64,000 nucleotides of DNA from Hydractinia symbiolongicarpus (lineage: Eukaryota; Cnidaria; Hydrozoa; Anthoathecata; Hydractiniidae): assembly GCF_029227915.1 (NCBI RefSeq), contig NC_079879.1, positions 3,720,001 through 3,784,000 of the forward strand. Reading direction: 5' to 3'. This document shows, piece by piece, positions 25,520-38,600 of the stretch. Made by a program: the position numbers and the translations under genes. Under the pieces are notes generated by a model, which saw nothing but the letters and a program-made list of their open reading frames with translations, was not told the origin of the DNA and searched no databases. Position 1 is the first letter of the stretch. Each line of letters opens with the position of its first letter.

Positions 25520-26761
25520 TTACTTTGTTATTTTAACACCACTTCCAGTTGTTTTTCTGTGGATGTAATCGGGTACAACGCACAAGCTGTTACTAAAACA
25601 GAAACAACATAACGGTATTGATTCAGTGTTTACAAGAACAAATGGTGGAATAAAAGAACTTGTTAACTATTGATACACGCTTGAATGCACGCTCTGTAAC
25701 AAAGCAGTTTCATTTTTTTGAATGAAGGTGAAACAACTTACTGTCTGTGCAAAGTGTATGGACAATACACATTACAATAATCTGCAACAATCTTTCCTTT
25801 ATAGTGTCCTGAGTGAATAAACTGCGCATGGGGACCAGTCCATCCCAGGCAACACAGACATCGACCGTTTTTCAAACATTTGCCATCAGTTTTAACGCAT
25901 TTGGGATTGCATGCCGGTACATTATCATTAGGATTTTTCTTGCAAGTTGGATTTCTGTGAAGAAAATAGCATTTCGTCTGAACTTCAAAGTAAGCTTAAT
26001 TAAAAATAACCTGAATTTCCAAAATGAATAGAACTTACGGAATTCTAACTCCTAAGAAAGGACACTCCTTATTGCAGAAATCAGCAAGATATCTTCCCTG
26101 TGTGTAATCGTAAACACCATGAGGTCCAGTCCATCCACGACAGCACTCACACCGACCTGTTGCTGTATTGCACTTCCCTTGGTATTTACCACAGTGCGGG
26201 TGGCATTGGGTGCCTATGTTTCCTGTTCTTGCAACACAAGTTTTATTTCTAAAAGATAGGAAAATATGATTGTTAACCTAATAAGCAACAAAAAAATTAT
26301 TTCATTGTGTCTTACTTACTGATGTTGTGTCTTATTTAAACAAAATCTAAGAACACTTAACCTTACCTGACATGATGTGTGTAGTGACATGGTTTCAAAC
26401 AATTCTCAGCTCTGATACGATTGATTCCCCAGGCCGGATCGTTAGTGTTTGGTACCCATTCAGCTTTTGGTCCAGTCCAACCATAGTTACATAGACATTT
26501 TGGTTTGTTTCCTGGATTTTTGATGCACCATCCACCTGTACGACAGGAACTGCAGTGATCACATGGAAGATTTACTCTATTGCACATGCCAAAGTTATCT
26601 GGAGGAGGAGCAGCAGCATCTAAATCTATATTGTCACCAAAATCTTCAGGATAGTTTTCGTCGTTGTAGCTGTCGTAAGTATCGTCATCTTCGAAATATT
26701 CTCTAGAATTTACGGTAGCAGCAAAAAGGAAAACCACGGAAAGGAATTTTGTGACGTCCAT
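25520..26761 (-). CDS. Secreted three-module cysteine-rich EGF-like protein, acidic subfamily, paralogue E
   Basis: Exons 26761-26367, 26248-26039, 25954-25742 and 25592-25520 (minus) give 296 residues with phase 2 introns. The ATG at 26761 starts a signal peptide (MDVTKFLSVVFLFAATVNS). The acidic spacer is shorter than in D (EDDDTYDSYNDENYPEDFGD) and leads into AAAPPPDNFG. Module 1 is then identical to that of paralogue D. Module 2 reads CHPHCGKYQGKC with LADFCNKECPF, and module 3 KNGRCLCCLGWTGPHAQF with VADYCNVYCPYTLHR. The tail differs from D: CVVPDYIHRKTTGSGVKITK. Signal peptide, spacer and tail have diverged while the Cys modules have not, so the mature fold appears constrained or was homogenised by gene conversion. 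Function unknown. Confidence 0.88.
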
Positions 26762-26802
26762 GTTGTATTTGAAGTTACAGTAGAAATAGAATAAAAAAGG
26801 TA

Positions 26803-26812
26803 TCTATTTATA
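26803..26812 (-). promoter_or_regulatory. TATA-like box of paralogue E
   Basis: The minus strand reads TATAAATAGA about 45 bp before the ATG at 26761, matching the TATA positions of C and D. Confidence 0.65.
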
Positions 26813-27721
26813 CTAGAAATGTTACCACAAAAATAATTAAACTTTTCTACTTCCCAATTAAAATATTAGAGAGAGGAACATTTTTTCACATTCTTAAAAA
26901 TTAATTACCTATAATTCATTGAAAAAAATTTGTTTAATTAAATCATTCAAAGTTGTGGTGAAAATTAGAACATTCGTTTTTTGTGCTTAATGTTCATCTT
27001 TGTTACGCAACAGCGACAAGCGTTCGAACATATAATAAATTTCGGACATAAGTTTCTGCTCGTACGGTTGCCAAATAATTGCTCTTCTATTCTATTTCCA
27101 CTTAATAATATTATTTGATTCTTTCTACCTCTAAATTTTATCCTGTAGGTCTCCTGAAAAACTCAGTTTTAAAACCAGCATATTCAAGACTTATGGTTAG
27201 TTTAATAAAGGTCTAGTACCCCCGCTATATCAACTTCATTATTTCACACTGGCCTTAATTTTTAAAATTGTTTTGCAAACAATCACCAAGTTTAGTACGG
27301 GGTTGAAGCGTCTAGTCCTTCTTTGAGAGCTGGAAATGCAAATTTATTTTATGTGCCCTCAAAGCTTTGAAAATAGCTACATACTTTGGTGCACAACCAA
27401 CAACAATTCCAACAAACATCGAAAATTAAACGAGTGTGCATGTTCTATTTCATTTTTCTTTCTAGAATAGCGAGTGATATAATATAGCTAGTCACAATAA
27501 TATGACAAATTTTTATTGAAAAATAGCAAATGATTTTTGCTCGTTGCCACTACAAGGATTCTGGTTGGCCCAAAATGCCTGTATAATATGGAAGGACAAG
27601 CTTAGGCAAATAGAATGTTCATTTACTTCCAAAAAAACCCTGTGCTCTTTTGATTCCATCTAAATTATTTTCGAAACGCAAAATGTTTCCAAAATAGGTA
27701 GATTCATATATCTCTTATAGT
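26813..27721. other. Upstream region of paralogue E
   Basis: Beyond the TATA-like box I see no gene, extra cysteine-module exon or recognisable repeat in this AT-rich stretch. Confidence 0.35.
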
Positions 27722-28415
27722 AATACAGAGACTGTGTCTGTTTGTAACAGTCAATGTGAATGTGTTTATTTTCCTTTGATGTTGCCGAAAATGCATGTCT
27801 AATATGTTAAGTTTTCTGACGTTCGGCGCGACTTTAATAACACTACTTTAACGTCAATATCCCATATTAAATTACTGAAGCCATTACAGCGCACCTAAAA
27901 TTTTGAGGCTAAATACCTTGGAAACGAGGTAGTGACGTCAATCATTTTTCACCGCGTGGGTAACTAGGGACCACCTGAGACCAATTTGGGTAAGTTTCCT
28001 AAACCTGGGTCCCTAAATTCGTTTCGGAATGAACGGGTTGATAACGTCATCAAAAAATCTTCAAACAGTATTATCTCTGCAACCCCTTGTAAAGGATACA
28101 TGATCCTATACATTTTCTTGATCATTGTTTCAAGGTCTATGCAATGAAGGTAACAGGGATATAAATTTCTGAATTTTTATTTCGCGTTTTAACGGGCCAT
28201 TGACGTCAGCAAAATTTTTAAACCCTTATATGTCCTTAGTCGTTTGTAGAAAAGTATGATCCTATACATTATTTTGATCAGCGTTTCAACCTCTACACAT
28301 TACAGGCAACGAATAAACTAAATTTCCCAATTTTTTTTTGGATTTGCAATGCTGACGTCATAAAACCGTCTTAAACAACCAACTTTTTCAATATGCTCAT
28401 TCAATTTAGCTAGCA
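27722..28415 (+). mobile_element. Decayed relative of the 60-62 kb Helitron family
   Basis: Long stretches match the units at 60.4-62.7 kb in order, including the GTGGGTAACTAGGGACCACC block, the CGTTTCGGAATG block, TTGACGTCAGCAAAA, and two copies of the CCTATACATT...TTGATCA segment. The 5' terminus is degraded and the 3' hairpin plus CTAG end cannot be found, so this is an old truncated copy. Confidence 0.7.
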
Positions 28416-31400
28416 TCCTATCCTTTGTTAACTCAAATGAGCTTGTTTTCTTTCATTGATGCAATATGTCTTTTTCAAGTTTCAGTTTTAGTATTTTTCC
28501 CGCAAAATCTAGTTGTGCCGGTTAAATGAAACTGCTTAAACAAGAGGACCTAGGGTGTTTTGCATTTCTCAAATCTTTTAATCATAACTGTGCTACGAAT
28601 ATACTATGAAGACATCAGGATGATTTTTGCCCAAATGTTAAGAATATTCATGCTGGAACGAAATAACACCACTCTTATAAAGAATGAATTCCACAGTTAC
28701 AGACATACGGAAAAGGTCTAAATATACCGTGAGATATTTTTAACATGGCTGCACATAGGTTTAATTTTCAGCTTAATTAGCTGATACAAAGAATTTAGAC
28801 GTACAACTTGTAGTCTTAACACTAGAAAAGAAAGGTTCGACTAGAAGCAGTTAGGTCAGGATAATTGCAAAATAAGGCATCAATTGTCCTAAACAGGCGA
28901 TACTCACGTGACTAAATTTGCCGCCATAATCCTAATTTCAATCCTGACTGAACAAAGTTGCGTGTGATCATAGGTTTTGTGTATTTGACCCATATCGTTC
29001 TTTTGTCAAATAAGAAAGTGTTGATATAAGTAAGAGATGCAACAGAAGCTGGTTCAATATATTGAACTACTCCTAAAAATTTACTTTTCTAATATAAGTC
29101 AATCCTCCTAAAAACCCAATTGGGTTTTATTGCATATGTGGGATATCACTGTTCTTGGGAAGAATTTCTAAAGCTGCCTGTGGAATTTCGAAAATGGGGT
29201 GTTGTCTTTGATCGGTGCAGTAATTAAAAATTTTTTTAGCGCTGACTACCTTTGCAGACATAGACAACTTATATACAAACTTTGCATAGCTTTGTTTTAC
29301 CTAGAAAAAAAAGCAACATGTTTGCAACAGCTGCAAAAAGGTATCAAGAAATATTGTTTTTAATGATCCTAAAGTCAATTTTTACAATTATGTATAATAT
29401 GTAATATAAACTGTTTTGTCTATTTCTACTGGGACATTTTACCGAGGTCAAAAGAGGCATAACCGAGGGTAACAATTGTGGTAAGAGATAAAGTATTGGT
29501 TAACTGAAAACTATTTCCCAAAAGGTTTCCTAATAATTGTGTAAAAACCAACAGCATTTTGACTGTCTTGTGTAAAAAACGGGTTTTGTTGACCATTCCG
29601 GGGTGGAGAGGGAAAATGCGTGAGGCATACTTTCCCTAAAGGTTAGAACGGTTAACACAATGACTCTGAAACTTTTGGGTGCTCATTTTTTATCATCTTA
29701 AATTCATAAAGACCAAAAAAAGTTTAGAAAAATTTCAAGCTAATGATATGCTATGCAAAATTTTTTAAAGCTCTAAATAATTCAATTTGTTATTTCCTTT
29801 ATTAAAGTTCTATATTTAAGGTTTGTATGTTGTAAATTGTTCAAACAATTCACTTCTCTTGCTGAAAACACCCATATTTTCCCCAAGCCCTAATGTTTTG
29901 GTGAAGTTACGCCCACTTAAGCCCTAAGAATTTTTCAATTTTTCCTTCGTTTTTTGAAGAGTTTGTGGGTTGGGAACCTGTGAAATTATTCATGCTGATA
30001 CAAAACTGTAAAAAAGTATCTTTCCAACAAAGAAATGATTAAAAAAAGAAGCTACATACAACTGACTGAAATAAGCGTATCAATCTTTCCCAGTATTTTT
30101 GTGCGATTGGTGCCTCAATAAGTTAATGGACAATGGCGAAATAGTAAAAATGAAATCCAAAGTACAAAATAATACTTGGTTTAGATATTTTTAAGTAAAT
30201 ATCGCCAAACATTTATGTCAAATACTAGATTATCAAACAATCAAATTTTAACTAAACATCCTGACGTCAGCAAAAATTATTGCTGACAGTCGTCATTTAA
30301 TTTAGTACTTTTTTTGTTGGATAAGTTAATTTTTTTCAAGCTTTTAAAAAAGCTGTTTTGTAGGTTATATATAGTTACTAACAAAGTTTGAATAAAATTT
30401 GGAGTTTTTGCATGTTGTATTTTTTCGGCTGTATTACGTATTGCATTTGTCGCTACCATTATTGCTATGTTCCGTTGTGTGGCTTGAATATTACAGGTTC
30501 TGACCGTCCAGGTTGACAATCAGTTGACGGTGGAAAATACACTGTAAAACCGTCATAAACACAAAGTGATTTTTAATTGTGCAACGAACATGTGGAAATT
30601 TCTAAACCATTTCAAAATTCCTTTTGTTGATGCATGTGCAGTTAGTTGGGTTTTAATGTCAATTAAAGGAGTGTATGATAGAAATAAAACAACGATATTT
30701 TCTCACAGTGAAGAGGATTCGATGTGCAGAAACTGAAACTGCTATATTCACCCAAGCCAGCTATGCCATGTGCAGCAATTAAAATTGTTGTGATCTAAAA
30801 ATTTCGATCATTTCTGTTCACTGAAGAAAAATAAACTTCACTTCCTCGTGCGTCATACATGTAAAATATTACCAAAAATAGCGTACCGACGCATAATCTT
30901 AATTACAAATGGCAGGTTTGGCGTTCGAACAAACCACATCATTCATTTTAATCTTTCCGACAGAAATAGTGTTCATTAATTGGAAACTCATAATTTAGAA
31001 GAATTAGTCGAAGCCGCAGACCCTATAACAAAACATAACGGTTAATCTGTATTAAAAGAGAGAATAGTTTGCCATTAGTGTTTGGGAACTTGTAGAGAAC
31101 GCTATGTAACAATCAACCACTAAGAACAGGTCTTTTTTAAATTGCCAGCTTTTCACTGAGAAAAATAAAGCATCATATTACCAGTATAGCATGTTTAAAT
31201 AAACTGTTAAAAGAAGCATCTAAAATACTTGCATCATTTTTATAAAACTTTGTGGTTAATATTAGTTCTATGAACTTTAGGACTCTCCCTCTATTTCCGA
31301 AGATTTAAAGAATATATACTTGGAATCATATTGAAACTTTTAATCACACTTGTCGAGAGAAAGTTGCATGACTTTTAACACAAAGAAAGTCTCGATAGCT

Positions 31401-32628
31401 ATTGATGTTTTTGTTGTTTTGAAGATGTTGTTCATGAAAGCAAAAAGCGTGAATTGGAAGTTTTAAAAAAAAAAAAAGTGTGAAGAAGAAGCTGTTTTAA
31501 ATTAACGAACATCCAGCCAAGAAAAAACCGAAAGTTGCTCAACACAAAACAATAATAAACTTATGTTTTCTTTTTATTTACCTTAAGAAAACCATGCTGT
31601 TAAGCGTTCGCTGGGAAATTTTACCGTGCAAATGGTAAAGTAACACAGGATCATACAAATGTTGGTCCTCGGGTGCTATATGGAGACAAGGAATTGAGAG
31701 ATTGCGCAACTATAAATCTGGAAATTTGCAAATCCAAACATGTAAAAATTATTTGCACATTGTAATATTAAACATATTTAGGCCATGTGTATATGAAAAA
31801 TGGGGTGGTTTTAGATCTCTTTACACGGATAATTTTAGCCCTCACCTTAAACAAACATGGTAGACCAGCAGTCTTTGTTTTGTGTTTTAACTAAATTTAT
31901 TGATAATGTTGCTTTGATAACTCGAAGCCTTAGTAGCAGCTCTTTTTTTGAGGCAGTGGCGTATACAAAATATCGCAGCAACTAAAAATTTAATGGCAAA
32001 AAAATCCAAGGAGGGCTAGAAGAACGGATAGTTAGTGAAGAAAATTATTAAACGGAAATTTGTGCGATGACGAGCGGAAAAAAACTTTTGAATGCCACGC
32101 TCTAAATGGATAAAACTTACTGAAAAACCTCACATTTCACATAACTTTAGATCAACAGAATAATATAGCCATGACAGCTAAAAAGAAACTTGCTGTCGCT
32201 CTATGATTTTATAAAGACATATGTTCTCTATGACAGCAAATACTTTTGGAGTAGCATTATAACAGGTTAGGGTTGATGATGGTTGTCCATCAAGATCTAC
32301 CTGCAAATAAACGCTTGACCAAACATTCAACGCCGAATCACACCTGGCTATATATAGGCTATATAGAATATAAAGACCGTGCGAACCGGCAGGTTTATCC
32401 ATGGTCTACCGACTATATGACGCTTTTTATGGGCTTAACAATTAAAAAGGTGAAGGTCGAACTGCAAGTTTCGTCCCACCTGTAGTTGTTGCATTTCCAT
32501 ACTGGATTTAAGAATTAAAAAGTTTGATTTTCAATGCACAGGGCTCTTATTTTTTTCTAAATCTCAAAAAAGCTCCTTCCAACCGTTATCACTGCGATTT
32601 GTTAGCATGTTCTAAGGGAAGCGAATCA
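28416..32628. other. Intergenic, no gene recognised
   Basis: This is the 3' flank of the transporter gene. Minus-strand frames such as the one near 30277-30519 have no splice support or family resemblance. A TGACGTCAGCAAAA fragment at about 30262 resembles a piece of the Helitron family. Confidence 0.4.
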
Positions 32629-35600
32629 TCATAACACAGTGACATTATTCCTTGAATCACAAAATGTTTGAAATTTCGTTGCCACTCTCTCTTGCGTGAA
32701 CGCTGTTTTTCTTTTATTTATATTGCTTGACAATTGCACGACAAGAAGCGTATTGAAAATACCAAATACTGCCATGACTAAGAATGTGAAATTCTCGTCA
32801 AAAGGATAGCCTATCGGATTTTTATTCATGCTCACGCTTTTTTTGTTGCTTAGCGACCAAGAGTATAAACTTCCAAATACGGTAGGTACAAACGTTCTAA
32901 AAAAAAAAGAATAAGATATTTACATAAGTGTTCATCATACAGCCTCTGGTAATCGTCTGGTTTAGCAGTCTAAACAAATAATACTAATACTAGCTGTTTC
33001 CCGTGAAAGAATCCACTGTATTCCATTTAATTTATGTAGCAGATATATGTCCATCAAAAAACAAACAATACAGCAGTGTGCATCTTACATCTGCATTATT
33101 ATATAAATGACCAAAAAAAATAAAGGTTTTCAACAACTGCAGTATTTATGTGACATTTAAAATCTAAATCTACTAAAATTACTGCTCTGACCATCTGACA
33201 AATGCGAAAATTATTCGGAAAAAAGTTTTTAAAAGCATTTCAACATACATCTCAGCCATAAAATTTAAATCACTCAAAACGCCACATATATACAAAGAAG
33301 CTGATCAATGTCAAACACAAATCTCTCTCATTGTATATGTCAAAATCAGTTAGTTTATTGCAAACCCTGCCAAAGGTTGACACAAAATGTGAAAAATAAA
33401 CAATAAATTTTGCCTAAGTAGAAATTTTTATCTAAGGTGTTAAAAAGGGATTTGCAAGGATAAATTATAATGCAATAAAACATTATTTGACATATTGCAT
33501 ACGGTCCTTCCTCACCAAACTTTAGACAAAATGCCAACAAAATAACGGTGTTTAAATCTAAAATTAATAAAGTCCTTTTAGCAATTTGCATGCTGTTTTA
33601 CCATCAATAAAGTAAACAAAATTTCAAATCTCACATAGTATTCTGTCACAAATTTTCATAAAATATATATATAAGTCATAATGAGTCATGTTAAACAACA
33701 TCAATCAATCTGAATATAAGTTCATTTTATGTCAATTTTTGCACCAATTTTGCAACACAAAATACAAATTCTAAATAATACTAAAATCTCTTATTTTGGT
33801 CCTTCGCATACTGACGGTCTCCCACAAAAGTTTAATCAAAATGTAAAAAAAGGGAGGTAACGACAAAATCAAAGTTTGCAAAATTTAATTATTTCGGTAA
33901 ATATATCTACTGCATATGCCCTCTAAAACAATATTTTAATCCAAAATGCCTAAGAAAGACAGTTTGCAACAAAAATCAGTTATTTCGATAATATTGCATA
34001 CACTCTTTCCTCACAAAAGCTTCACAAACTGTAAAAAAAAGAATGGTTGTAGGGAGTGCTTCTGATTCAACAAAAAAAGTTTTTTTGACATATTGCATCT
34101 AGCCCTTACCCATTAAATCTTACACAAAATTTCCAAAACTATATACGACTTAGAACACATCAAATTTAAATCGAGAAGGATTAGTCATTTCGATATATTG
34201 CACGGAGTCCTCCGCAGTAAGAATTTATACAAAATATAGAAAAACAAAGCTTGCAAGGTGTAAAATTGAATTCTTCTTCTGTGTATATATATATGGTCCT
34301 TCCTCGCAAAATTAACATAAAATGTCAAAAAGGTTCAGATATAACATCTAACACAACAAAAATCAGTCCTATCAGTATATGTCATGCCATTGTCTTCCAC
34401 CAAATGTTCCCCTTAAAGTTTCACAGACACAGCCTGTAAATTAAAAACAACTAAGATCACGTGTTTTGGTCTATTTCATACCATTCTGTTCCAAATAACT
34501 TATAAAATGTAAAAATTGAGTGGTAAAACAGAAATTTGCAAAATTCCATTTTTTTATATGCATGTATATTATATGCCTTCTACAACAATAAGTTAATTCA
34601 AAATGTCAAAAAGAAGAAAAAAATAGCTTACAAAGAGTATAAAATTGAAATCAACAAAGTAGCTCTTTTGGTGTATTAAATATAAGCCATACGCACAAAA
34701 GTTTACACTAAATGTAAGAAAATGGTTGTGTTTAGTAATTCTAAATTAAGAAAAGTCAGTTCTTTTAGCATGCTGATTAAGGTTTTTGCCCACAAATTCT
34801 TACATGAAAATGTCAAAACCACAATTTGAAACAAATTAAATTTACATTTTAAAAATAAGTAATTTCTGAACTTTATTTTCAGAATATTTGGAGGAAAAGA
34901 ACTTCGCAAACCAAAAAAACCAGGAAAATGTTTAAAATCTTCAGGGTTAATAACGTTTGATGGGTTTTGTGGGAATATATATACTGGGAATCTTTAGTTT
35001 AAAGCTAGCATTAGCTAGCTACAGCAGCTAATAGCTAGTCACTTAAATATAAACTGGAGACTTAGCTAGGTATAAAGAACATGGCTACATATATATATAT
35101 ATATATATATATTCCTAGCTAGCGAGCTAGTTGTTGGTGGTGGTTGGCTTTTTATGATGCTAGCTATAAAATATGTCTGGCAACAATAATATAATCAAAA
35201 CTGAAAATAAAACATGAAAAAACCTTACAGAACCTTGCTATGATTAATTTATAAAACCATGCTCTTCTTCAAATGTTTTTTTAAAGATTTATTTTGAATG
35301 AAAGAGTAGAGAATACTCAAAAAGAACAGCCATCTTTTTCGTAAACACAATTTCCGTTTTATGCTAGGAACTTCATTTAACAGTCCGTATGCTTTGTGAA
35401 TATCTAATACCGTTTCATATGTAGCGATACCTATATATATATGCTAACATAGAGTTTTTTGGCATAAGGGTATATATATTTATATCGTTATTAGCAGCGG
35501 GTTATATATTTACACCTTATGTGCGATTTCTATGAAGTACATCCCTAATCTTTTTAGTTAAATTTTAGCGTACAGCCACGTCATAAGAAAGTAACCCGTG

Positions 35601-38600
35601 ATTTCCGTGTCGTGGACTCACAGTTTTAGTCACGCAAGGGAATTAATATATAAGATAATAATCTTTAATATTTTCTTCCTGACTAAGTTATTCCTTGATG
35701 AGCGTGCTATAATTGGGTGTGTTTTTTTATTAGTTGATCTGTCGTACGGATTTTCGATACTTTTCTGTGCTACGAAAATCAAACTAAATAAGTTTTGAGT
35801 TTTTTGTTTTGATTTTTAAAAAATACACCATTTGTGCTTCCCTAAAACCGTAAAAGCATTAAGATTAAGAGATCTTCCCTTATAAAAACTTTATCTGTCG
35901 GATTCGATATTTTTTTGGAGTTATTTTTTGTCTTTCGAGCTAAATACTATCGAAAGAAAAAAAAAAAGACCAATGAATGTTTAATTTTTCCCAATTTACA
36001 TATCATTAGAACCACACAATCCTAAAAATAAATTTTGTTTTTCACGATATCTTTTGCAGGATTCTTTATTTGCCAATGTTCGATCTGATTTGGGTCTCCT
36101 CACAAAATCATAAACATGTTGCTCCACAAACAAGGAGCAATGCAATGACTTCACAAATAAGATAAAGTCACAATAAAAGACGTAACAAGGTGACAAAGCT
36201 TGTGCCTTTTTATAGCGTGAAGTATTATTCCTAAGAAAGAAGTTTCTTTGATATCGGATAGCTTTTATTTGTCTGTCGGACGGATTTTTAATTTTTTTAA
36301 CCCTATGTTATTTAATGTTCACAGCCTTAAGAATTTAGAATAATTATTAAACTGGCGCGGAAACGTATTCTCAATATAAAAATCAAAACATCGCTAAAAT
36401 ATTTTGTCTCAAAACACTGTAGTAATTGAAATCAGAGCAATTAGTTACGCACGGTAAATCTGTCGGACACGAACTCTTTTATTCTTTTCTATAAGTTATC
36501 CAGTGTCCCTGATGAATATTGCTTCCGATTATATTGACAGAAGGACAAAAAAATTGATAGTTCAGTTAGGTAAGATATGAATGCAGAAACCAGGTTTGTT
36601 TGCAGAAAATTTTTTAAATTTAGTCTATCTGTCAGACGGACGATATTCATCAGATGGAAGGTATAAAATACGCTAGATTTCCCACATAAAGCAATTGTTA
36701 GCTTGGAAATGATCTACAGGCTCTATCAAATGATAGGCATTTTTTACTTGTAAAAGTTTAATTATCCCGTAATTACTAATATTAGAATCGTCTGTCCTAC
36801 AGATTAAAAAGTTGGGTACATAGTAGAACAACTCGTGTTTAAAGACGCTAAAATGGTTTTATATTGAAACAAAATTAGTTTCTGGTTCCTTTATCTTTCT
36901 CTTTAGAAATGTACAAAATGTAAATCGAAATTTCGAAAAATAATTTTTTGGAGAATGGTACTAATTAAAAAACAGCCCCAATTATTTACCTGCAATGAGC
37001 TGATCTATTAAAACAAATTCTGACAAAATATAATACGACTGGTATACTACACAAAAAAAGCGCTCTATTTTTTTTAAAGTAAAAATGTAACAAACAAGCT
37101 AAATTTCAGTAGATAAATCCATCGCCGTCGACAAAAATGCAAGACATGGAATCTATTTTCTAATGCTTTGTATCTTATATATTAATTCCCTTGCGTGACT
37201 AAAACTGTGAGTCCACGACACGGAAATCACGGGTTACTTTCTTATGACGTGGCTGTACGCTAAAATTTAACTAAAAAGATTAGGGATGTACTTCATAGAA
37301 ATCGCACATAAGGTGTAAATATATAACCCGCTGCTAATAACGATATAAATATATATACCCTTATGCCAAAAAACTCTATGTTAGCATATATATATAGGTA
37401 TCGCTACATATGAAACGGTATTAGATATTCACAAAGCATACGGACTGTTAAATGAAGTTCCTAGCATAAAACGGAAATTGTGTTTACGAAAAAGATGGCT
37501 GTTCTTTTTGAGTATTCTCTACTCTTTCATTCAAAATAAATCTTTAAAAAAACATTTGAAGAAGAGCATGGTTTTATAAATTAATCATAGCAAGGTTCTG
37601 TAAGGTTTTTTCATGTTTTATTTTCAGTTTTGATTATATTATTGTTGCCAGACATATTTTATAGCTAGCATCATAAAAAGCCAACCACCACCAACAACTA
37701 GCTCGCTAGCTAGGAATATATATATATATATATATATATGTAGCCATGTTCTTTATACCTAGCTAAGTCTCCAGTTTATATTTAAGTGACTAGCTATTAG
37801 CTGCTGTAGCTAGCTAATGCTAGCTTTAAACTAAAGATTCCCAGTATATATATTCCCACAAAACCCATCAAACGTTATTAACCCTGAAGATTTTAAACAT
37901 TTTCCTGGTTTTTTTGGTTTGCGAAGTTCTTTTCCTCCAAATATTCTGAAAATAAAGTTCAGAAATTACTTATTTTTAAAATGTAAATTTAATTTGTTTC
38001 AAATTGTGGTTTTGACATTTTCATGTAAGAATTTGTGGGCAAAAACCTTAATCAGCATGCTAAAAGAACTGACTTTTCTTAATTTAGAATTACTAAACAC
38101 AACCATTTTCTTACATTTAGTGTAAACTTTTGTGCGTATGGCTTATATTTAATACACCAAAAGAGCTACTTTGTTGATTTCAATTTTATACTCTTTGTAA
38201 GCTATTTTTTTCTTCTTTTTGACATTTTGAATTAACTTATTGTTGTAGAAGGCATATAATATACATGCATATAAAAAAATGGAATTTTGCAAATTTCTGT
38301 TTTACCACTCAATTTTTACATTTTATAAGTTATTTGGAACAGAATGGTATGAAATAGACCAAAACACGTGATCTTAGTTGTTTTTAATTTACAGGCTGTG
38401 TCTGTGAAACTTTAAGGGGAACATTTGGTGGAAGACAATGGCATGACATATACTGATAGGACTGATTTTTGTTGTGTTAGATGTTATATCTGAACCTTTT
38501 TGACATTTTATGTTAATTTTGCGAGGAAGGACCATATATATATACACAGAAGAAGAATTCAATTTTACACCTTGCAAGCTTTGTTTTTCTATATTTTGTA

